A DNA stretch of 64,000 nt from Histoplasma ohiense. Its lineage: Eukaryota > Ascomycota > Eurotiomycetes > Onygenales > Ajellomycetaceae. A program made the position numbers and the translations under genes. The notes beneath the pieces were generated by a model. It did no database searches, was not told the DNA's origin, and saw only the letters and a program-made list of their open reading frames with translations. The stretch covers positions 2,790,001 to 2,854,000 of the forward strand of contig JAEVHH010000006.1 of the NCBI GenBank assembly GCA_017607445.1. The letters are read 5' to 3'. This document shows positions 33,894 through 47,017 of this stretch, piece after piece. The number at the start of each line of letters is the position of its first letter. Position 1 is the stretch's first letter.

Positions 33894-34900
33894 ATGATCT
33901 CAACACACACAAGATCTCTTGAAAATCAACCTGAATCCTCTACTGTCTCCAATGATCACAATGCACATTTGCAACAGTTGAATGATTAAATTTGTGAATG
34001 AGAGCAGCAATTAGCTATTCTGCATACACAACAGCAGCTCAATGAGTTGAAAGTGCAGATTTGTGAAGATACTCTCATTGAGTCTCAATTAACTCAGAAT
34101 ACCACCACAGAATCATCACAAAATCGATCTGCAAATGATACAGATGATGATAATGAAACACCACTGAGATTGAAGATTAAGAACTATTATTGAGAAAAAA
34201 ATATATTAGAATTCAAGAACTATAAAGATCACATATTGACTCTCTTTACACATCATCATCAGTATTATTGAAAGAAAGAACACAAGATAAATGATGCTAA
34301 ACTCTATCTTGATACTCACATTAAGCAGAAATGATTGAATTTTGTATCATTGTATGAGAGATGTGGAGGAGTAACATCATTGACTTTTGATGATATGTTA
34401 TCACATCTAGAAATGCAAATTAATGATCCACAGAACCAGCACTGATTGATGAGTCAAAAGTTTCAAGATGCAAAGCAACAAAAATGACAATCAATACACA
34501 ATTTCTCTAAATATTTCAAAAACTGAGAGTACTACTTACTCTCATATAGCAAAGAACAAAGAATGGATAACTTGTGTAGTAAGATATTGAAAGTATTATG
34601 CACAGAACTCAACTGTTGAAATCAAGAGCCTCAGAACTATGAAGAGTTGCTTTGAACTCTACAGACTCTCAAAGAAAATATATCAGAATGATGATATATT
34701 ATTTACAAAGAAAGATCTGTGATATTCATAGAGAATCAGCATCATTCTGATAAATCTAGCAATCATTGAAACAAGAGGAAATGAGAGAAACAAACAGATT
34801 CAACTGAACAAACTGAGAAAGATAAATATAAATGAATGAAGAAGTGTTCTCACTGTCATAAGAAGGGTTATATTGCAAATGATTGTTGAATGTTACACTC
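33894..34900 (+). pseudogene. Gypsy-A#2 Gag with damaged knuckle (broken)
   Basis: ATG at 33894, matching the better-preserved start in gypsy-A#3 (47018, THARSLENQPESST). Gln-rich helix (LAILHAQQQLNKLKVQICG in #3), then capsid-like sequence. The zinc knuckle 34845-34886 reads C-x2-C-x4-Y-x4-C, the His codon CAT being TAT here; the same place in gypsy-A#3 (47969-48010) keeps His. Confidence 0.82.
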
Positions 34901-35039
34901 TGAAAAGTGCAATCAAGTTCAACAAGTAAAAAATCAACAATTTCAATTATAGAAGCAGCTGCTGCATTGAGAATATGAACAACTAGACTGCAAGATAAAC
35001 AATTATTGACAATGAATATATGAATACTGACAGAAGTGG

Positions 35040-36960
35040 AATCATCAATGATGTGAATGCTAGTGAATTCTAGCACAGATGTGAATTTTGTGTCCCACAT
35101 CTGAGCATCAAAATATTTCTCAAAGACAGAAGATAAACCAAAAGTAGTGAAAGCAGTTGATAATCATAAGATTAAATCATATGAACAATGAAGAGCTGCA
35201 ATGAAGATTATTGATGATGAACATATTCTCTGAGAAGAATTCCACCATTTTGAAGAGACTGATATTAGCAGATATGATATAATTTTGAGTATGCTGTGAT
35301 TGAAAGCTGTGAACTCTGATATCAACTGAGTGTGAAGATGTTGAATCTATAGAAAAGTGTTGAATATTAACCACATGCATCTGAATACTGCTAAAGAATT
35401 TGCAACATTAATTGATGATGGCAATATTATATTCACTGTCTTATCATTACAAGCTGCGAGTGCAGCAACTGAGTCAAATATCTCAGATAATTATAAAGAT
35501 TATCTTGATATATTCTGAGAAGACATATCTGATGCAGAACATACATCTCATGATCATGTCATAGAGCTCAAATCTGGTAAGAAACCTTCATATCAATCAA
35601 TATATAATCTATCACCTCAAGAACTCTCTGTCCTTCAAGAATATATTGAAAAGATATTAGAGAAGAATTGAATATGTCTGTCCAAGAGCCCAGTCAGTGT
35701 GTCAGTATTATTCATACTCAAGAAGAATGGAACCCTGCATCTTTGCATGAATTATTGAGAATTGAATGAAATAACAGTCAAGAATCAATATCCACTGCTC
35801 TTGATAAGTGAAATACTTGATAGATTAGCAGATGTCAAAATATATACACAACTGAACCTTAGAGACATATATCATAGAATTTGCATACAAGCAGAGAATG
35901 AATGAAAAACAGCATTTTGAACATGATATGAACACTTTGAATATCTAGTTTTATCTTTTGAGCTAATCAATGCCTCTGCAATCTTTCAATCTTATATCAA
36001 CAAAGCTCTCAGTGATCTTTTAGATGTATATTGTGTGGTTTATCTTGATGATATTGTAATTTACTCAAACACATTTGATGAACATGTCATCCATGTTAAG
36101 AACATGCTGGAATGGTTAAGGTGATGGAGACTATATGCCAAACTTAATAAGTGTACATTCTATGCAACAGAAATTGGATTTTTGAGTTTTGTGGTTACCA
36201 CACAGAGCATTATTGTTGAGAAACACTGCATTGACATGATTCTGGATTGATCAGAACTGCAAACTATAAATGAATTGCAAATATTTCTAGAATTTGTCAA
36301 TTTCTATCATCAATTCATATACAAGTTCTCAATAATAACAGCACCTCTGACTGAATTGTTAAAAGATTATGAAATGAAAAGAGGGAAGAATAACACATCT
36401 GTTCAGTTAGATGAAAACTGCAAGCATACAATTTTGCAGTTAAAAGAATGCTTTACAAAAGCATCATTGTTGATCCACTTTGATCCACAGTGAAAACTCT
36501 GTATAGAAATGAACAGATCTGATGTTGCAATCATCACAGTAATATCACAATTAATGAATGATGATCACTGACACCTGATCATGTTTTGGTCTAGAAAGCT
36601 CACAGAAACAGAAAGATGTTATCAAACATATAATCTAGAAATGTTGCTGATTGTAGAAGCTTTCAGACAATGACATCACTATTTATATAATAGCAGGTAT
36701 TCAATAACTGTTTTATCTGACCATGTCAATCTCTGATGCTTCATGACAATGAAGCAGCTAAATGGACATCAGATTCACTGAATGAAAATGCTCTCAGTAT
36801 TTGATTTTGAAATAGAGCACTGTTCTGAGAAAAATAATTCTACAGATGTATCAAGTTGTTACTCAGATTTTGTGAAATATGCAGCTTTCTTGACAGAGCT
36901 CTCTACTCTGCAAGAGAAACTGTGTAAGAGGATCTTTAAGTCACTAAAGACAAAAGAAAA
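35040..36960 (+). pseudogene. Gypsy-A#2 protease, reverse transcriptase and RNase H (broken)
   Basis: Protease remnant near 35057-35100 (usual DSG lost; gypsy-A#3 reads LVNSDMNVNFVS). RT: TLHLCMNY near 35733, YTQLNLRDIYHR near 35853, catalytic VVYLDDIVIY intact at 36038-36067. LQIFLEFVNFYHQFIYKF near 36275 leads into RNase H, with CYQTYNLEMLLIVEAF near 36618 and LSDHVNL near 36715. Confidence 0.88.
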
Positions 36961-36972
36961 TACAAAGTTAAA

Positions 36973-38660
36973 TCAATGTATCAAGATGATGTGAAAAGAT
37001 CTGCAAGCTAATGAAAATTGTTGAATGAAGAGACTTATAGTCATCAATGACAACAACCTCTGCAGAATAAAGAACATATCTGTGAATGAGAATGAGATCA
37101 CAGATATTACAGAGTTAAATCTAGAGACTCTGATGCCACAGATTCTAACTGTCAAGATATTTGAGTTCAAGACAGTCTATTGTGAAGAGATAGCTGAATC
37201 TATCATCAAACTCTTACTGCAGATTCAGAATAGAGACACTGACACATCTGAACTTTGCAGAAGACTAGAGATAAGTGACACTAGTATAGATAATCATTTG
37301 ATCTGAGCAGTAGATAAAAATAGCCTGCTCAGAAAAGATGATAAAGTCTATATATCACAAAACAAGATCATAAAACATGAAATAATGAAAATAAACCATG
37401 ATGATTCTCAAGATGACCATTTTGAACATGACAAAATCATCAAAGCAATCAAACACAAGTACTTGTGACATGATATGAGCAATGAGATTGCAGAATATGT
37501 GAGAACTTGCAATGTTTGTCAACATATCAAGATACTGCAGCACAAGCTGTATGGGTTGCTACAACCACATTCAGTGCCAGATAAGAAATGGCATACAATT
37601 AGCATGGACTTTATTGAAAGTCTGTCAGATAATAAAAAGGGAAGTCAAATCTATAATGCTATTGTTGTATTTGTTGATTTATTCATCAAATGAGCCATAA
37701 TTGTGCCCACATCTTCAGAGCTAGATACAGAAGAATTTGTGAATATTATTGTATGAAGAATTGCAAAGAACTTTGACCTATCTGCAAACATTATTAATGA
37801 CTGAGATTCATTAATAAATAGCAAGTTTTGATTGATATTATGTTATCTGCTTCATGTTCAACAAAAATTATCAACAGCATTCCATCTGCAAACTGATGGC
37901 CAGACAGAATGATTGAACCAGGTGATTGAACATTATCTTCACATGTATTACAGCTATCAGCAGAATAATTGAATAGAATGGATTTCTCTGATGCAATGAG
38001 TATATAACAATGCCTTCCACACATTGATAAAAATGACATCATCTGAAGCAATGATCAGCCGACCAACTGAACTTTGCATAGATGTGAAACCCCCAAACAT
38101 GAGCATGTCAAAATCAGTGATGAAACAAGTGAAATAGATGAAGCAAGTAGAGAACAAAATCTGAGAATGTCTGAAAGCTGTCAAAACAGCTGAGAAAAAG
38201 TATTACAATCAGTGTCATATATCAAAAAGCTTTAAGATAGAGAACTGAGTAATGCTGTGTGCAAAAAATATATCCATCTTGTGACTCTCACTCAAACTAG
38301 ATCATTGATTTTTGAGTTTCTTTCAAATAATTGATATCTGCAGTACACAGATGTACAAACTGAAACTCACACTGCAATATAAAGAAATTCATTTCATATT
38401 CCATGTTTCCCTTCTCAAACCTTATCACACATGCAACAGACAAATCCCACAAGCAGAACTGATAATTATAGACACACAAGAGAAATGAAAAGTTGAAGCT
38501 ATATTAGACAAGTGTCAATACCACAGTCAAACACAATATCTTGTCAAATGAAAAGATTGTACAGACACAGATAATTCTTGGAAATCTGAGGAAAACTTGA
38601 TGAACAGCCAGAAATACTTGAAACAGTTTAATAAAATCTATCAGAAGTCAGTTAGTAAAT
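36973..38660 (+). pseudogene. Gypsy-A#2 integrase and chromodomain (broken)
   Basis: Open pieces 37025-37306 and 37475-37693. TCNVCQHIKI near 37507, SMDFIESLSDNKKG near 37605, LSTAFHLQTDGQTE near 37870-37906 and the chromodomain pieces QYLVK and CTDTDNSW near 38530-38582 follow gypsy-A#1 residue by residue, with TGA at the same or neighbouring Arg/Trp codons. Confidence 0.85.
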
Positions 38661-38705
38661 GAAAATGAAGAAGATAATGATAACTACTGAATATACTTAT
38701 TTCAT

Positions 38706-39847
38706 TCAGAGATTAAAAAACAGATCTGCCTCAGCTTGATCAGTGTTATTTGAGAAATTATCATCAAGACAAATCTGCTTATTATTCTGAATTTTCTCAA
38801 TTGATGAAGCACAACATTTCAATGATGACTTGAGAGCTGTGATCAGCAATGTAACCACTGAAATCTCATCAATCACTGTTTCAGCTGAAGCCTCAGAGGA
38901 ACTGTCTTGTTGAATCTCTCAGATCTTCACAGCAAAGAATCTAATCACCACAGTCACAGTGCTCTGCAAAACATTAACATTCAAAGCATTCACATCAGCA
39001 ACAATTAAATTTTCAGCAGTGTTGATAACCATCTGAGTCAATTCAACAGCATTCACTGACACCTAATAGAAAGTTAATATTATATACTGTAAAAACATCT
39101 GTTTTGAATAATAACTTATCAGAATGCAGATGTGCTTTGTCACTGAGCAGTGCTTGCATTTTTTGCATCAATCTTCAGCAGACTCACAATGATGACAGAG
39201 AGATGTTGTCAAATGTCAAATACAACAACAGCAATATACTGCTGTGTTTCTTTCTAACACTTCAACAGAATCATTCACTTCCTCATCTTCATCTACATTA
39301 TCAGTTGACTCAAATAATATACCAAGATCTTTGCCCAGTAAGAATGACATCAATGTAATAGCAGAATGTGAAAATGTGCTTTCTGAAACACTGCTATGAT
39401 TGAATATCACACTCTGCTGTGACAACAAATCATCAGAGTTTATATAGAATTCTAGAACTTCATCTGCATTCTTGTAGATCTGCACATCAAGTATAAACCT
39501 CACAATGACAGTTTGATATATGGCAAATCTCTCATTCAGAACTTTGTCAGAGAGCAGCATCTTGTGAAATTCATTGATCAAAGATTGACTGATTTTGTGA
39601 AAGTGCTCAGACATCTAAAATCTGTTAGTATCTATAACAATCTCAGTTTAAGAAAACTTATAGCAGCACAACTTCTATTTGATATATGACAGACATGACA
39701 GTATATCCATTCATTGTTCACAAAGCAAGGGTATACTGAGGAGTTCTGCAACCTCTCCAGACAACCCAAGCAAATGCTCTCAATGACAGACAGCATATCA
39801 TCCTCCATAGACTTCAAACCAGCAATGGAAACAGCTGGTTCTGACAT
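38706..39847 (-). pseudogene. Antisense three-exon cysteine-module gene, in gypsy-A#2
   Basis: Same structure as 8212-7071: exon 1 39847-39662 (62 codons, fully open, module 1 intact with all six Cys), exon 2 39614-39120, exon 3 39062-38706. Intron lengths are identical (47 and 57 bp). Both splice donors read ATAAGT instead of GTAAGT, so splicing would fail here. Exon 2 is open through the acidic stretch up to module 2, and the exon 3 start ATG is GTG. The identical exon layout in independently decaying copies supports a real gene in the ancestor. Confidence 0.78.
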
Positions 39848-40390
39848 TCTATCATAACTTTAATCAGTACCAAGATCTTGTTCAAAGGAGGAGGAGAAGC
39901 AAAAGCAACAAGAAAGAAAAACAGATGTTGAAGATTGAAATCAATATTGCAATATTGATCAAAAAGATTGCAACAACACAAAACTCAACCCAAAATGAAA
40001 AATACAACCACACAATCAAAACTTTGAATTTTGCAATAAAAATTGCATAGAAAGATACAGCATACTTTGTTTGATAAATTGATGTATTCTTTTTTAATAA
40101 AAAATTGTTAGTGATGATGTTGGTGATGATTTTCAGTGGAGTGTGATTTTTGATGTAGAAGTCAAAGAAAAGAGGTTCAGAAGTTGTGTCTAAATCATGA
40201 TTGAACTGCATTGATACTGAAGATGAAAAAACATTCTCTCAAAACAGCAACACTTTGAAATTAACCTCAACAATTAATTCAGCTCAATTCTGCAAACTCT
40301 ATACAATATTAACCACACAGCACATATTACAAACTTCACACATCACAGTAAAAAGCTCTGAAGATCAGGCCTTTGAAGAAGAGAGATAAT

Positions 40391-40661
40391 TGTAATAGAC
40401 ACAACAGAGATATCTATATTAGAAAATAGCTATATGATGATAGAAGAACACAGAACACACCAGAATTAATGAGAAGGAATATAGCACACAGCATTATAGA
40501 CAGCTGTAGCACATGATGGTCATCTATATAATGCTCACTGATATCTGTAGATATTAGAAGATCAGTGATTAGCTTTGAATAATAGAGATTGCTACCTTCT
40601 TAACATTCTACATGTGTACTTCACACTACTTCCATAATTATACCTACAACCATCTCTTACA
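40391..40661 (+). repeat. LTR-A, 3' LTR of gypsy-A#2
   Basis: 271 bp, followed by TCAAC. CpG-free; differs from the 5' LTR only by transitions as far as I compared. Confidence 0.93.
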
Positions 40662-41390
40662 TCAACATACATATAATATGCAAACTTTGCCACCATGAGA
40701 AGAATTTGTTAGTTGAATGCAATGTCAAATCATCAATTCAGATAAAAGTTTTCAAGATGCTGATAGACAGTACTGAAAAACAGAGCAACAAGAAGATCAG
40801 ACAGTTTAACAATTTGTTTCACACTTACAATCAATTGAAGAGCATCTATGACATTCTTATAGTGAATATCATTGAAAATCACATCTCTATATGAAAGTTC
40901 TATCTTCCATTCACTGAGAATTTGACAAATATACAACCAAATTGGAAGAGTTAAGCTATGATGCCACTCTACATAAACTTGCAATGACAGAATTGAATCT
41001 GTCAGAGAGATGAAAGAAGCTTAAAGAGAAGTCAAATTTCAAAAACCCCACTCAAAACTTTAACAACAGAAATAATGCTGATAATAGATCACAAAACAAA
41101 TGCAGATGAAATGACACTACAAAGTTCAATGACTCCATCCAATCAAAATATTGCTGTTATTGCAAGCAACCAGGACATATCATCAATTCATATTTCAAAC
41201 AATTCAAAGACAAATTCAAAAACACCAAGTTCAACTCAAAATCTGATACAAAAGACACAAAGAACTCAAAGAACTCAAAAAACACTTAAGATATATCATT
41301 CAGCTTACAATGACAGTCATAAGTATAGAAAATCAATGCAAAAATGCCTTAAGCTTCACTGTCACAGTGAAACTTACTACATCTAAGAGT
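40662..41390 (+). pseudogene. Gypsy-C Gag, C-terminal part with damaged CCHC knuckle
   Basis: Continues Gag after the TCAAC duplication. The helical segment 40706-40894 is open. The knuckle at about 41152-41193 reads CCYCKQPGHIINSY, that is C-x2-C-x4-H-x4-Y with the last Cys turned into Tyr. Asn/Ser/Thr-rich tail follows. Confidence 0.75.
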
Positions 41391-41399
41391 CTGCAAAAA

Positions 41400-44300
41400 A
41401 TGCTTGCACTAGTAAACTCTGAGTCAGAAGTGAACTGTGTTAATGAATTTTGAGCAAAGAATCACAATCTAGAAGCTGCTCACTGCAAAATCAAAATAGT
41501 CAAGTTGATTGATGAATGCATAATGTGCTTCTTTGAAGAGTATAACATTGCAACTACTGTCATTGATCACAAGAGTAATGCACAGCAGACATCTCATTTC
41601 TTTCATGCAATGAAGATGAAGAACTACAGTCTTGTATTAGAATTTTCTTGATTAAGACAAATAAATTCTCTTATAGATTGATCAGATGAACAATTCTTCT
41701 TTAGAAGCTCTGAAGATGAACAACAATCTCAAATTATTTCTGAACAAGATGTCTTAACTGAAGTTCTCACAGAAGCTAGAGTAGAAATGCTTGTAGTATT
41801 ATCTACAGAACATTCAAAAGACTCAAAGCATGCTTCACATATATTCTCAGCTGCATATTCAGACTTGCCAACTGATCTACTCAATTATGTCATGCCATAC
41901 ATGCATATCTTCTCAGAAGAAGCTGCTATAATTGTGAAAAGATCAGAAGAAACAGAACACTGTATAGATCTTGAGTCTAATGCACAATCTTTATTTATAC
42001 TGATATACAATCTCTTTGAAACTGAGTTAACTGCTCTAAGAGAATATTTAAAAAATGCATTAGATAAAGAGTGGATACAACTGTTCAGTAGTCTGACTGA
42101 TGCATTGATTCTCTTTGTTCTCAAAAAAGATGATGGACTCCATCTTTGTGTAGACTATCAAGGATTAAATTGAATCATCATCAAGAATTGATACTCTCTG
42201 CCTCTAATAAATGAATTACTTGATAGATTTTCAAAAGCCAAAGTATTCACTAAGCTGGACCTTTGAGATGTCTACCACTGCATATTTATAGCAGCAAAAG
42301 ATCATTGGAAGACAGCCTTTAGAATGAGATATGAATATTTTGAATATGTAGTTATGCCATTTGAACTAGCTAATGCTTCAGTGATATTTCAAGCATACAT
42401 TAACAATATCTTGTCTGATTTGTTGAATATATGTTGTGTTGTCTATTTGGACAACATTCTCATATTCTCCAATTCAAAGCAGGAATATAAAGTGTATGTT
42501 ACTAAGATGCTAGAATGTCTTGAGTGTGTGAATCTATTTGCAAAACTCTCTAAGTGTGAATTTGAAGTGGACAAGATCTTGTTTCTGAGATTTGTTATAG
42601 ATACAAATGATGTTGAAATGAAGTCAGACAGAGTCTTCACTATTGTGAAATGATCTACATTTAAATCAATTAAAGAGGTTCAATTCTTCTTGAGCTTTGT
42701 TAATTTCTATCAATGATTTATTAAGTCTTTCTCCTCTATTGCAGCCCCATTATTTGAACTTACAAAAGAGAGCAAGAAGGGGGAAAGAAAAGCCACTTTT
42801 ATATGAACAGAAGATGCTCAAAGCACTTTCAATGAGCTCAAATTGTGCTTTATATGTGCTCCTCTATTAGCTCATTTTGACTCAGCTTGGTGTATTCAGA
42901 TTGAATCTGATGTGTCCACTTTTGCAGTTGCTGCTATTCTGTCACAGTTGCAGAATGATGAGCACTGACATTCAGTTGTCTTCTGATCAAGAAAGTTGAT
43001 TGATGTGGAAATGTGTTATGATACTCATGATAAAGAACTCTTGACTATTGTAGCAGCATTTAAGAATTGAAGACACTATCTGAAGAGAAGTCAGTATTCA
43101 ATTCAAATCTGATCTGATCATGCCAATCTGCAGTACTTTATGATGACTAAGAAACTGAACAGATGTCAGATCAGATGAATGAAAGCTTTATCTGCTTATG
43201 ATTTTATATTACTGCATCACTCTGAATCAAAGAATTCAGCTGATGAGTTCAGTCATTGCACAGACTACAGTGAGATCTATAATGATCAAACTATATTATC
43301 TACTCTGCAACAGAAGCTGAAACATGGAGTTAGACTAGATTGAGAAACTGATACTTCTTTTCAAAATGATATTTCTTCTGATGTAGTCTGTGCATGAGTC
43401 TCTAATGAGCAAAATGTTTCTTTTAATGAGTAAAAAGCACTTCATATGTCAACATCTTCTATCTCTTGTGTAAACTCTTCCCCTCTGTTGTGTGTTGAGC
43501 AATATATGCCTCAGATTGCAGTCAATAAGACTATTCTTGAGGATTCAGTATATACAGAAATGCCTGAATTCTTCATCTCATTTCTGAGTAAAGCACAGAA
43601 GATTGATTCTTTTGCTGCTGAGCAAAGAAAGAAGATAAAAGAGAAGAATATGACTGTTACTGAAAATATACTATAGACAATTTCTGAGAATGATATATTG
43701 CATGCTGATGATTGTGTGTATGTCTCTCAACAAAAGACACTCATTGATGAAATTATCAGTGCAAACCATGATGATCCACAGAGGGGTCACTTTGGTATAA
43801 AAAAGTTTATAGATAGCATTCAGAACAAATACTATTGATATGAACTAGTCAGAAATATCAAAGATTATATATTCACTTATGATATTTATCAAAGAGTAAA
43901 GTCAAAACAGCACAGACAATATGGAGAATTGAGTACAATTCTCTTATCATCAAATTCTTTTGAGTTCATTACTATAAATTTTATTACAGGCTTGCCAGTC
44001 TCTACATTCCTTCATCAAATCTACAATGCAATTTTAGTGATTGTGGATATATATATCAAGTTTACAATCTATATTCCTTGCATCAAAAACATTACAGCTG
44101 ATGAACTAGTGGAAATTATTTATATCAAGTTCTATACAATTTACAGAGTACTCAAAAACCATATATCTGATTGAGGTTTGCTGTTTACAAGCCATTATTG
44201 GTCCACCTTTTGTTATATGCTAGGCACACACCAGAAACTTTCAACAGCCTTTCACTCTCAAACAGATGGCCAAACAGAACAATAAGATCAAATCTTGAAA

Positions 44301-45010
44301 CATTATCTCTGATGCTTTACCAACTATCATCAAAATGACTGAGCACACTGGCTACTGCTGATGCAGTTTGTTTACAATATCTCTCAACATGTCTCTACTG
44401 AAATGACATCTGTGGAAGCCTTAATGGGATATTGACCTGATTTGAAAATTAATGTCAGCAAACCACCACAACTGGTCGCCATACATGCTGCTAGCTGTGT
44501 GAAACATATCAAAGAAACATGCCATAAGCTCATTGAGAATCTACAAAAAGCACAACAAACACAGAAAATCTATTATAATGCAAAATATAAGCTTCAACAA
44601 TTTAAAATAGATGACTATGTCATACTCAATGCAAAAAATCTCTGATTGCTGTATCTGATTCACAAACTCAATCATAAATATGTTGAATTCTTCAAGATTC
44701 TGAATATCATTGAGAAATAAGTGTACAAACTAGAACTGTCATCTTTATATAGAAGCATTCATTCTGTATTTCATGTATCTTTATTGAAGTCATACAACTG
44801 CAGAAATGGAGCTCTGTCAGAATCAGAACTGAAACTTGTTGACAGTGAAAAAGAATATCAAGTTGAAGAAATTCTTGAAAAATGACAATGAAAAAACAAA
44901 TCTTCAGAATATCTTGTGAGATGGACAGATTGAGATTCTAGTGGTGATATATGAGAACTGAAAGAAAACATATTAAACACTCAGACATTTGAAATCTTCC
45001 TTGAATAAGA
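41400..45010 (+). pseudogene. Gypsy-C protease, RT, RNase H, integrase and chromodomain (broken)
   Basis: Protease remnant LVNSESEVNCVNEF near 41410-41450 (DSG lost). Reverse transcriptase: LHLCVDYQGLN near 42138, FTKLDL near 42247, catalytic box YLDN at 42444-42455 (GACAAC, consistent with GACGAC losing its CpG). RNase H near 42890-43260. Integrase: DPQRGHFGIKKF near 43770, ITINFITGLPVST near 43970, LSTAFHSQTDGQTEQ near 44238-44282. Chromodomain: YQVEEILEK then SSEYLVRWTD near 44858-44935. About twenty in-frame TGAs, many at RT or integrase Trp/Arg positions. Confidence 0.85.
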
Positions 45011-45019
45011 AAATGAATG

Positions 45020-45545
45020 ACAAATACAAAAACAACATACTTTCAAACATCAAAAGCATGAACATCAAGTTGAAAGACATCAGAAGTGCAAATCTTAAAT
45101 TGAAAAATACTAGAAGTACAAATTTCACTCAAACTTCAATCAAATACATTTTTTTTTAAGGATTTTATCAGAGAAAAGAGAAAAAGGAAAAAAATTCAAT
45201 TTGAGTATAATAAATACAAAAAATAAAACATACAAGCAAGAAAAAAACAAAGAAAACAGATTCTAAGAAAAATCTAAAGACTCTCAATTCATTCATCTTC
45301 ATCTCATCTCTCATCTCTCACTTTCTCTTCTCTCTTTCATCATCTCTCTCATCTCTTCTCTCTGCCATTCTTGCTCAATACTCCTTCTGGTATTCATAAA
45401 TTATCAGCATTCATTTTGAATGCAGAGGTATAGACAAATGTCTATTTCATAAGACATTTATCTCTTCACTTCTCTTCTTCTTCATCAATCTATTCATTCT
45501 TCAGTACATTCAATAAAGAAAAATATTTCTCTTCATCTTCTTCTC
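45020..45545. other. Gypsy-C region between chromodomain and accessory gene
   Basis: No gene seen. The first half is A-rich; the second half is a long CT-rich run (about 45290-45560, CATCTCTCATCTCTTCTC type), which on the minus strand is GA-rich and may be the 3' UTR of the antisense accessory gene. Confidence 0.5.
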
Positions 45546-46475
45546 TCATTTCTTCATCATTTGAAGCATTCTCTTTCTCTGCTTCACTGACATCAGTGGC
45601 AAATTGACAAAGAAAGCAGACATCACAGACACTGCTGCAGTCACTGATGTCTCCACAATCTTCTTCATTGACTCTTCAGCCAACTTCTTCTTCATCAATC
45701 TCTCTTCAATCAATCTCTTCATCACAGAGCTCTCAGAGCTCATCACTTTCAAAATCCTCATATTCTTCTCCACACTCTTCTCTTCCTCTAATGTATTCAT
45801 TCTGAAAGATACAGACACAATCACTGTCTTCATAATCTGCATCTCTGCAGACTCAGCAGTCACTCAATGCTGAAATTATAGAGCATTCACCTCTGCTCTG
45901 CCTCAAGCAGACAGTATTGTCAGATGAGATGCATTCAATTGTTTTATCAAATGACAAAGACAACTTTTGTGACTGATCATGTCCTCTTCAGCTGCCACCC
46001 CTGCAAAAATAAACACTTACCCACACATAATGCATCTCAGAAGAGGTGTATCACACATCTAGTATCATTATCAGTATATCAACATTGCTAAAAACACTAC
46101 TATCTATCCAAAAAGCAAATTTGAAGAAAAAGAAAAAGGAAATAAGAATTAAAGAGAATTACTTATGAATTTGCAGAATTTCTCTGCAGAGACACAAGCC
46201 TCACAATGCTTCTGAGCATTTGACTTCAACACACATCAAAAATCAATGTCTTCAAGTCTAGAAGCACAATGTTCACACAGAATCTGACTGTTGTGTATCA
46301 CATGATTAGAGCTAGAGCAATATAACAAATGAACAGCAAATGGTGCTATACAGAAATGAGCTAGTGGTGCATGTGACCACACTAATAACACCACTGACAA
46401 GAAACACCAGCAATAATACATAATAAGCATCAGTGAGAAAACAACTTACTTAAAATTGAGATATCTGAGGAAGCC
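45546..46475 (-). pseudogene. Antisense accessory gene with one cysteine module, in gypsy-C
   Basis: Unrecognised family. On the strand opposite gypsy-C: a short start MGFLRYLNFK near 46480-46450 next to a GTAAGT, then an open piece 46430-46236. The module at 46277-46173 is C-x2-C-x10-C-x9-C-x2-C-x6-C (LCEHC, then HCEAC) with one TGA. It is followed by ATAAGT, a donor whose G is lost as TTCG became TTCA. After an intron with TTTGCAG end near 46006, an acidic/charged C-terminal part follows, including 45863-45546 (105 codons; LEEEKSVEKNMRIL, KLAEESMKKIVE), probably helical. Module spacing, strand and position parallel the accessory genes of gypsy-A and gypsy-D. Confidence 0.6.
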
Positions 46476-46641
46476 CATTTCAAAAAAAGAGGGGAGGGAG
46501 AGAGAGAACTGACAAAAATTTAAAAATCTTTATTAAATTAGAAACAAGAAAATCACAGCAGAAGGGTAAGAAGTTTGATGATGATCAAGTTAAAAAAGAA
46601 GAGAAATCTTCAAGAAAAAGAAATTCTTTTTGCTTCTCTGC

Positions 46642-46912
46642 TGTAATAGACGCAACGGAGATATCTATATTAGGAAATAGCTATGTGGTGATAGAAGAAC
46701 ACAGAACACGCCAGAATTAATGAGAAGGGATATAGTGCACAGCATCATAGACAGCTGTAGTGTGTGGTGGTCATCTATATAATGCTCACTGATATCTGTA
46801 GATATTAGGAGATCAGCAATTAGCTTTGAATAATAGAGATTGCTACCTTCTTAACATTCTATATGCATACTTCACACTACTTCCATAATTATACCTACAA
46901 CCATCTTTTACA
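46642..46912 (+). repeat. LTR-A, 5' LTR of gypsy-A#3
   Basis: 271 bp, preceded by TCTGC. Retains CpGs near its left end (46651, 46656, 46710). Confidence 0.93.
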
Positions 46913-47017
46913 ATTCTAATCACTCTAAACTTTATCTGAGTGGTCCGTTGTTACACACACCTACAATAAAGCACACAACATTAGTTAAAACATGCAACAT
47001 TAGTTAAAACATGCAAG

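Larger units (their letters stand above)
33537..40661 (+). mobile_element. Gypsy-A#2: complete copy, 7125 bp, TSD TCAAC
   Basis: LTRs 33537-33807 and 40391-40661 are each 271 bp. TCAAC stands on both sides (33532-33536 and 40662-40666). Interior: Gag (33894-34900), protease/RT/RNase H (35040-36850), integrase and chromodomain (37025-38660), antisense accessory gene (39847-38706). It sits within the Gag of gypsy-C, same orientation. Differences from gypsy-A#1 and #3 are nearly all transitions at former CpGs. Confidence 0.95.

Noticed and set aside
45604..45873. Plus-strand frame rich in Thr/Phe/Ser in gypsy-C
   Set aside because: Complementary shadow of the charged minus-strand accessory-gene end; composition follows the CT-rich strand.
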